Source: Turritopsis dohrnii (Eukaryota; Cnidaria; Hydrozoa; Anthoathecata; Oceaniidae). Taken from it: a stretch of 64,000 nucleotides of DNA. How positions within the stretch are numbered: the stretch's first letter is position 1; each line of letters starts with the position of its first letter. Below are positions 56,640 through 64,000 of this stretch, piece after piece. The notes under the pieces were generated by a model. That model was not told the DNA's origin. It worked only from the letters and a program-made list of their open reading frames with translations, and did no database searches. The position numbers and the translations under genes were made by a program. The stretch spans positions 496,001 through 560,000 of the forward strand of contig BQMF02000122.1 in NCBI GenBank assembly GCA_027922465.2, given 5' to 3'.

Positions 56640-59010
56640 AGAAGTAAGTCTTCGATTTCGATGAAGTTAGTCTTCAAATTTTATGACGGGGGTATAGAAG
56701 CATTTGAGATACCAGTATTTTATTTGTTAAATCATGCTTTTACTACCCCCTTGTTCGCTAAGTTAGACGGGTTAGTCGCTGGAGTAAAAGACAGAATCAC
56801 TCTTATTTTTTCGGAGGAAAGTATGCAGAGTGTTCCTGATTGAAAGCTTAATTTTCTGCGTTAGGATTTGCAGAACTTAAAACATGTGCTGCAAATGTGC
56901 TGGTAGCGATAGAAGTTCTTTTCTGTCTTGCAAACATGGCGAGTATACCACACATTTTTTTGAAAATGTAAAACTTTTATTTGTGAACGATACCAATGCA
57001 AACTTGGCAATACTTTGTGATGAATTACTGGAGAAGATTCAGGAACAATGCTTTGAGGTTTCTTTACCTCTTTCCCTTCACGATTATTGTAAGTAGAACA
57101 TTTGTAGATGAGAATATTGTTTGTTGACATTTGTGAAAATTTCTTAAATTCAGATCAAGGCTTTTAAAGACGTTCAGTACCCTGAAATACTTTATTGTTA
57201 ACTGTTTTCCACACACACAACACAACAAACAAGTCCACATATTGATAAATAATCTCATGTTGTGTGTAAGTGTAAACATTTATAATGTGTTTCATGGTGA
57301 AACTTTTTTGTAGCACATTTTCTTGTGAAAAATAACCAATAGGGTTAAATAGCTACAGTTCTCAAGAAGCTCTTTACACGAATTAGTAGGTCATTAAAAA
57401 ATGAACAGTTTCAAAAACAATAATGAAGACGAAAGAAACAAATATTTTTTCTTGTATAACTTTATAACTTTACGTGTGCTATTTGGGTTTTTTGTAAAAA
57501 TATAATTATATTATTACACATTGTTATTTCTTATACGTAATAAGCCACTTTTTTGACTGAGCCTCAATTTTCTCAATTTGGCATAATCTGACTAAAACTA
57601 GTTAGCTTATCTTTGTTAATTGTCAAATTTGAAAACTTAAATGAAAGTTTGATCTTTGCTGCAACAAAAACTTACCATTATGTTTAATTTAATACATGAG
57701 AAATCTGAATTTAGATTTTGGCCATTTGAGCGTCATTTTAAAAAGTTGTTAAGATTTGTATCATCTTATTATAATAATCCACGTTGTGCATCCCACTTTT
57801 ATTTTAGAGAGTGATATATTTAGTTTCAATTTACGGTCATCGTCCTCTTATGTGCGCATAAAACCACGTAGACGCGAGAGACACTTTTTTCACGATCATT
57901 CCAAAAGCACGTGGCATAATTTGATGTCAGTTTTTTTTATGATCACGGGGAATCATTGCATTGCATCACAAATCGAACGCGACGTTTTTGGGGAAATATC
58001 TCGAGAACCAATAGGGATAACTGACGTTTTTTAGGGTCAGCGATACGGGTGATAGGGTGACGCATCATAATCTTTAATCGACGATATCTCTGCAAAGGTT
58101 GGTCGTAGCGAAACGATCCCTTACACTTTTTTGATTAGTTTTTCGAGCTCTACAACATAGGTACACTTATGAGTTGCGATTCTATGATTTATTTTTCCGA
58201 CACCGGGCACGTACACGGGAATGGTGGATTTGACCTAATGTTTTCGAAGTTAAGTTCGGTAAAAAGTTTTTACCCGGGATACTAGTTTTGTAAAAGGGAA
58301 ATTTATTTTAATTATTAATTTATCTATTTGGTTTTACTATTTTAGGTGTACAAGGCATTGCCAAGTGTAATCAATATCACTATACTAATTGGGGAGAATA
58401 TTACAATCGTCGAATATCTGATATACTTGAAACAATGGAACTGTGGAAGCAAAGACAAGAGTAACGAATGTCAATATGAAGTGTTGGGTATTTCCAGTCA
58501 TATGTGGTTAAAAACTAATGCTATCAGGAAACACTGATTCAAAGATATCTTCAGTGATTATTCATTTAAAGAACATCTGACCCATTTTTTAAATTGAGTT
58601 TTGTCAATGAATGTATAAAGTTGCAACATAAATCTGAAAGTTATCATTATCTCTGAGTCAATGTATATACTGGAACATTTCTTGTTGGTTTAACTGACTA
58701 GTGATTCTTTATGGTTTTGAAAAAACCTTTTTATTCAGGCTACTTTTACTACTCAATTTTTTAGTGTTAGAAAAGGAAATATTTCCATGTTGGTTGTAGC
58801 CTGTTATTACGATTTGGTAAAACTTTGACATTTGAAAAATGTCGAACAGGTCTATTTATTGAGTCGCAATTAAGTACATTGTATTGATAGAATTTATTGA
58901 AAGAAAACTAACAAAAGTATCAGACACTCTTTCGGTCTATCATGCATGCTCATTTACGCACTGTTTACGAATTCAACTCACTCTCGCTCGAAATTTGTTG
59001 AATGAAAATC
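56640..59010 (+). pseudogene. Third copy of the spliced gene fragment, interrupted by a Helitron-like element
   Basis: Segments 56850-57763 and 58286-59010 follow the order of the right arm at 53.6-55.9 kb. The exon near 56884-57092 reads MCCKCAGSDRSSF... to CFEVSLPLSLHDY with donor GTAAGT; the exon after TTTACTATTTTAG (58346) starts VYKALPSVI. The frame across the junction needs a small indel here. The protein family is not recognised. A hAT-like string CAGTGGCGGATTTAGG at 56414-56429 precedes it without a partner. Confidence 0.45.
57764..58285 (+). mobile_element. Helitron-like element, short form, complete
   Basis: A|TCTTATTATAATAATCCACG to hairpin GGTAAAAAGTTTTTACC, CGGGATACTAG, T; 522 bp. 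It sits in the intron of the third gene-fragment copy, with no target duplication. A small internal deletion near 58068 explains the shorter length. Confidence 0.75.
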
Positions 59011-59303
59011 CGGATTTCACGCAACCCTTAGTTGGCAAACTGAACCATTGTAGCTAGTTATTTTGTCCTTTCCTGCCCCCACTGCGTTTTTGTAGGAAGA
59101 AACAGATCTGACAAAAGTATCAAAAGTGAGGTGAAATAGACCTCTTTAATGTTTACGTTTTCGCACTCTTTCGTGACGCATGCGCATTAAATGGCAGGAA
59201 TAGCGACAGGCTTCGATAGAAGAAAGCTGGTATATTATGTGTAATCAATCGAAGAAAAGTGAAGAAAATTGTTAAAATATAGTTAATAAACATCAGTATC
59301 ATA

Positions 59304-60160
59304 ATGCCAGATTCTTGTTGTGCCGTTGGATGCACTAACAAAAGAAGAAAAGGTGAAAAAAACCTAAAGTCCTTTCATATTCCTTTCGGTAACGACGAGA
59401 AAAGTTTAAAACGCAGGAAAGCTTGGGAGGCAGCCATCAAAAGAGAGAATTGGTCTGAAAAGCAAATTGACAATGCAAGGATATGTAGTGCGCATTTCAT
59501 CAGCGATAAGTTTACTTATTTTTTGTTAAAAATGTCTTTGCTAAATTTTGTTTACTGTTATGCTGTGCCTGTTTTTGTTTCATCTTGTGTGCTTGTTGTT
59601 TTTGTGTGTTGACAACTTATATATTACCTATTGTATACCTGATATGATTTTCAGGTGACAAATCATACAATCCAAACAACCCTGACTATGTACCTTCTGT
59701 TTTTGTGTACCACCAACCCAAGAATGCAGCGGAATCACAGAAAAGGTATGAGCGGTTTAAGCGAAGACGTGAAAGCAGTGATGATGTTAGCAATGCTGGG
59801 AGTCAAGAAGTCTGATGAACCAGGACCTTCTTGGCAAATTCAGATGGAACAGCATTTAAATCTAGCTAATATCTCTGATAAAGCCATACAAACAGATCCT
59901 GATTGCAGAGACGCAGTTGTGTCAAAATTAGAAGAACAAATTGAAAGTTTTGGAACAGATTTAGCTGCAAAACACAAGCAAATCGAAGATATGTTGGAAG
60001 ACATCAAACAAAAAGTTTTCTTACCATAATATCAAAGATGATAAACGTGTTCTTAATTTTTTTACTGGACTGAAGTCTGCCCAATTATTTGAATGGGTTT
60101 TATCTTTATTACAAAATGAGGAAGTTCGTTTTTATTCAAAACTTGACAATGCAGATCAGT
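59304..60160 (+). pseudogene. THAP-domain transposase-like gene, broken and 3' truncated
   Basis: Exon 1 (59304-59505) encodes a THAP zinc finger: CCAVGCTNKR, FHIP, RKAWEAAIKRENW and ARICSAHFIS, with the C2CH ligands in place. Exon 2 starts after TTTTCAG at 59655; GDKSYNPNNPDYVPSVF is the usual THAP continuation and joins in phase only if exon 1 ends at 59505, where the donor reads ATAAGT instead of GTAAGT. Stop TGA at 59813 is bypassed by a frame change, after which a coiled-coil-like part (SKLEEQIESFG...EDMLEDIKQK) runs to 60029; a further frame gives KDDKRVLNFFTGLKSAQLF, the start of a DDE-type domain seen in THAP transposases. Sequence is lost at about 60160, where Helitron-related sequence begins. 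The promoter side has a GCATGCGCA site (59178) like an NRF1 core. Confidence 0.75.
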
Positions 60161-60489
60161 TGTTTATTCTGTTTATTCTGAGCCATGTTGCTATTTGTTT
60201 CTTAAATCTATTTGTTTTTTAAAACTTTTGAATGTAAGAAATGAATTAAAAAAACTTTTCACAACATAAATTCTGCGACAACGCATTTTCGTTGTTAAAC
60301 CGTTACGTAATCTAAGTGTGATGTTTCTTTCGGGAGACCAACACATTGCACATAATACCTGGTAGAAGCCGAGGGACACTTCTTAAAGTTATGTAATCAG
60401 TATACATATGTACATGATACTTCATCTAAGTGTGACGTTTCTTTCAGGAAAGCTATACAATGCACATTTATTTTGATTGTCTTGGTGCC
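60161..60489 (+). mobile_element. Helitron leader sharing sequence with the non-autonomous copies
   Basis: ATTCTGAGCCATGTTGCTAT matches the long form near 33222. CGTAATCTAAGTGTGA (60305 and again near 60425) matches the 5' half of the copy at 49261-50534. So the coding Helitron begins after family-related sequence. No clear 5' TC terminus was fixed. Confidence 0.45.
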
Positions 60490-63400
60490 ATGGACTAAGT
60501 CTGTCAGTTTTGTGATGCCAAGATGTTTGTTGATGAAACAAATTTTAAGTGTTGTCACAATGGTAAAGTTCATTTAGATAACATTAATTATCCTAATGAC
60601 CTTAAAGATCTTTTAGCAGGTGATTCTAATCAAGAAAAGAACTTTCAAGAAAATATTCGAAAGTTCAACAGTTCGGTTGCTTTTGCTTCCATGGGTGTGA
60701 AATTAGCTGTACCACCAGGTCGTGGTCCACCAGTTTTTCGTATAAATGGCCAGGTATGTCACCGAACAGGCAATTTGCACCCACTACCAGGTGTTCCTCC
60801 ATCCTATGGTCAACTTTATATTTATGATGGTATGGACGCATTCAACAAGCGAAAGGCAAGACCAGAAAATCAAGGCTGCTCCCCTGAAGTCATGCCAACT
60901 TTGCAAGATATTTTAAGGGAGAGTCCGTATGCAGCTGCATATAAACTCATGGGTGAGGTAGAGGCGGAGGAATTGCAACTTGCAAACGAACAGAATCGCC
61001 AACCATCTGAGGTTAGTGGAAATAGATATTTACTAAATACTGATCTTTCAACTGCTTTTGATAATTTGCTATTGCTATTGGGGGTGACCGCCGCCGATAT
61101 AATCTACCCCATCATGATGAAGTAGCAGCTGTTTTTGTTGGTGAAGATGGTGCACCACCATAGCTCGAGATAGACCATTCCAGGATTTGCCTTTTCAATC
61201 ACTTAATATCGATCCAATGGTGTATCCTGTATTTTTTCCAAGAGGAGAGTTGGGTTGGGGTTCCGACATTCCTCATGTAGCAGAATATGCGGTAGGTCAG
61301 CAACGTCGCACGACCATGCTGCAATATTACACATTTCGGTTTTCATTTAGCTATGGGTTTAGTCCCATCTTAAAAGGTAAAGGATTACTTCAACAATATG
61401 CCGTGGATAGTTATTGTAAAGTTGAAGCTAATCGTTTCCATTTCATACGGATGAACCAGGCTGCTCTTCGGGTTGAACAATATCAAGGCCTTATTGATCA
61501 TCTTGCCAATGTTGCGGAAAATCGTGGCCTTCATGCAGGCAGACAATTCTACCTTCTTCATATCAGGGTGGTCCAAGAGCCATGCTACAAAATTATCAAG
61601 ATGCTATGGCTATGGTCACTAAAATGGGAAAACCAGATTTGTTTTGCACTTTCACGTGAAATCCCAAATGGTGAGAAATTACTGAAAATTTTGGATGAGC
61701 AAGCACATTATCGACCTGACTAGGTTGCGCGTGCTTTTAATTTAAAATTGAAATCACTCTTAGAGGATATTACTAAAAATGTTGTTTTGGGAAAAGCCAT
61801 TTCTCACCTGTATGTTATTGAGTTTCAGAAACGTTCTTTACCTCATGCACATATTCTTATCCATTTAGCTCAAGAGGACAAACTGCAGAATGCTGATGAT
61901 ATTGACAGCTTAATTTCTGCTGAAATACCAGATCCTGAACTTGAACCAGAGCTACATAACATCATCAGATCATGTATGATTCATGGTCCCTGTGGGAATG
62001 CAAATCCTAATTCAGTCTGCATGGGAGATGATGGCAACTGTACCAAGAATTTTCCAAGGCCATTCTGTGATGCAACCCAAATGAATGCAAATGGGTATTC
62101 AATGTATCGCAGACGCAATGATGGTCATACAGTGAGGGTCAAAAACGTGGACTTGGATATCCAATGGGTTGTACCATACTGCCTGTGGTTATCAAAAAAA
62201 CACAATGCTCACATAAATTTGGAAGCATGTACCACAATAAAATGTGTAAAATATCTCTTTAAATACGTTTACAAAGGACATGATCATACTAATGTTGAGA
62301 TTAATGAATGTCTGGAGCATGACGAGATTAAAACATTTCAGTGCACCGTAAGCATTGTGGAGAATTTTCGAGTTCTCCATGAATGCTAAATCCCACACTA
62401 TCAAACGATTAGCTGTTCATTTACCTAATTGTCATCAGGTTTATTTTAGAGCTGGTGAGGAAGAAGCAGCTGCTGAAGGGGCATCGAAAGATAGTCACCT
62501 TACAGCATGGTTTAATCTTAATGTGGAAGATCCTGATGCTCGACAGTTTCTTTATTCAGATATTCTATATCATTATGTCTTTCATGACAAAGAGAAAAAA
62601 TGGCAAAAACGGAAAAAGACATTCAAACCGATTGTTGCTCGGTTATACAATGCCCAACCAACAGAAGAACGTTTTTTCCTTCGGGTTTTGTTGCTACATG
62701 TTCCAGGTGCCACATCATTCGAATATCTGCGTACTTTCAATAAAGCGGTTTACGACACATTCCGAGAAGCGTGTATTGCCAGAGGTCTTCTACAAGATGA
62801 TGAAGAGTGGCATAACACATTGGAAGAGGCGTCAACATTTCAAATGCCCCAACAGATGAGACAGCTGTTTCTCACGATTTTGACACACTGTGAACCCTCC
62901 AATCCCCTTGAGTTGTGGAATACATTCAAGGAGCATCTGTGTGAGGACTATACTCAAACATTTGCTCTTGCCCAAGCAGAACAAAGGGTTTTCGGTTATA
63001 TTGATAATGTGCTAAAACAATTTTGTATGTCCTTAATTCAATTTAACCTTCCAGAGTTAGTTCAACAGATCCCCGAGGAAGAAGTGGATGTAAATATTTA
63101 CATTGACAGGGCACAGCAGGCAAGGCATGTACAAACAACAGGTAGCTGTGGCTGATGCAATTTTGTGTGCTGTTTCAAATGTGCGTAATGGTTTAGCACA
63201 ACTTGAAACTTTGTTTTATCTGGACGGACCAGCTTGCACAGGTTAAACTTTTACATATAACTAAGTTATTACAGCATGTAGAGCCAGAGGTTGGTAAGTT
63301 GCAACTGCTGCATATACAGGTATTGCAGCCACCTTACTCTCTGGTGGGTGTACATTGCATTCATTATTTCGTTTGCCTGTTCCTGTTTTATAAAACAGCG

Positions 63401-64000
63401 TATGTAAGATAACCCCGACATCTAAACATGCAAAATACCTTCGGAGTATTGACCTGTTTCTGATTGATGAAGTTACAATGGTGTCTACACACATTTTTCA
63501 TGCTATCGACAGATTACTAAGTGATATTTGTGGTAGTGATGCACTTTTCAGTGGAAAGGTACTTTTGTGGGGTGGCGATTTTCGTCAGTGTTTGCCAGTT
63601 GTGAAGAAGGCAAAACTGACTGATGTTATTGAAGTTTGCTTGACAAGTTCTGCTTTGTGGGCATCAGTGGTAAAGTACTCACTTACCGAGAACATGAGAG
63701 CCAGGCCGGAAAAACAAGAATTCTGTGTGTGGCTATTACAACTTGATAATGGTGAACTGCCAACAAAACAAAATGAACCTGATAAAGGCTCAGTCGAAAT
63801 CCCTGATTGTTGCGTTGTTCCCCAAAACACTTCTATTATATCTGTGATGTATGGCGGATTGGAACCTAAGGGATATGACACCACAGCCATTTTGACACCA
63901 ACAAATGAGCAATCGTTAATCATTAACAATGAGGTGTTGGACAGACTGCCAGGAAATGCAGTTTGTTATTACAGTGCTGATGAATTGGTATGTGATGATG
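60490..64000 (+). pseudogene. Autonomous Helitron Rep/helicase, decayed, runs off the window
   Basis: The order is that of animal Helitron proteins. N-terminal zinc region: CQFCDAKMF...CCHNGKV, then FRINGQVCHRTG and APYYxQLYI-like PSYGQLYIYD. Helitron_like_N follows (DPMVYPVFFPRGELGW; QNYQDAMAMV in a shifted frame). Rep: the HUH motif in EFQKRSLPHAHILI and the two-Tyr motif KYLFKYVYKG. Then FFLRVLLLHVPGATSF and a PIF1-like helicase: Walker A degraded (LDGPACTG, then TAA at 63244-63246 in place of Lys), Walker B LFLIDEV, and GGDFRQCLPVV. Breaks: TAA 60496, frameshifts near 61080, 61165, 61557 and 62360, TGA near 61657, and stops near 63245 and 63391. From 63394 the frame is open to the window edge. 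Rep nicks and joins single strands during rolling-circle transposition. This copy is dead but shows the source family. Confidence 0.9.

Noticed and set aside
57756..58034. 92-codon plus-strand frame in the short Helitron-like copy as a gene
   Set aside because: It covers the conserved non-coding 5' half, starts outside the element in its flank, and is not kept in the other copies.
1..64000. tRNA or rRNA genes
   Set aside because: I looked for cloverleaf A/B-box patterns and rRNA core strings and saw none; a small or divergent tRNA could be missed without a covariance search.

Overview
This is an AT-rich eukaryotic (animal) window built from short AT-rich introns, host-like multi-exon genes and a very dense load of transposable elements. 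The mix (a HECT E3-like gene, an NB-ARC fragment, DUF7869-like and integrase-core DDE genes, a piggyBac, a Penelope-like element with a GIY-YIG domain, a LINE carrying a 2A-like motif, a THAP transposase and Helitrons) fits a cnidarian or similar marine invertebrate. The organism is an inference; no taxon marker or RNA gene was found.

0-18 kb, gene-bearing. A two-exon DUF7869-like gene (minus, 824-4597) stands head-to-head with a HECT-type E3 ligase gene (plus, 5040-13176), separated by a 442-bp spacer with a repeated short motif. The HECT gene is broken: a 3.2-kb piggyBac element sits in a coding exon at a TTAA site, and the exons carry two in-frame stops and a frameshift. Convergent to it, 13809-18078 (minus) holds a 12-exon integrase-core gene whose exons join without error into an intact 387-residue D-D-E protein; one of its introns is filled by two Helitron-like elements.

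18-31 kb, mixed decay. A Helitron-related repeat, a P-loop (NB-ARC-like) gene fragment followed by about four and a half 325-bp tandem copies that each repeat part of it, a nearly full-length LINE (24.0-27.6 kb) inserted in a pogo-like DDE transposase relic, an unrecognised coding exon, and the C-terminal part of a Penelope-like element.

31-59 kb, Helitron territory. More than a dozen copies of one family share a 5' end beginning TC, the block TTTTAGAGAGTG about 40 bp in, and a 3' end with an A/T-rich hairpin followed by CTAG and T. They are stacked head-to-tail, nested, and sometimes joined at the same CTAG. Two mariner-like miniature elements, a LINE relic, and a large inverted repeat (45.6-49.3 against 53.3-56.0 kb) carrying copies of a spliced gene fragment are interleaved.

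59-64 kb. A THAP-domain transposase pseudogene with a mutated splice donor, followed by a decayed autonomous Helitron (Rep with HUH and two-tyrosine motifs, then a PIF1-like helicase) that runs off the window. It is a plausible source of the mobility of the non-autonomous copies, as its leader shares sequence with them.
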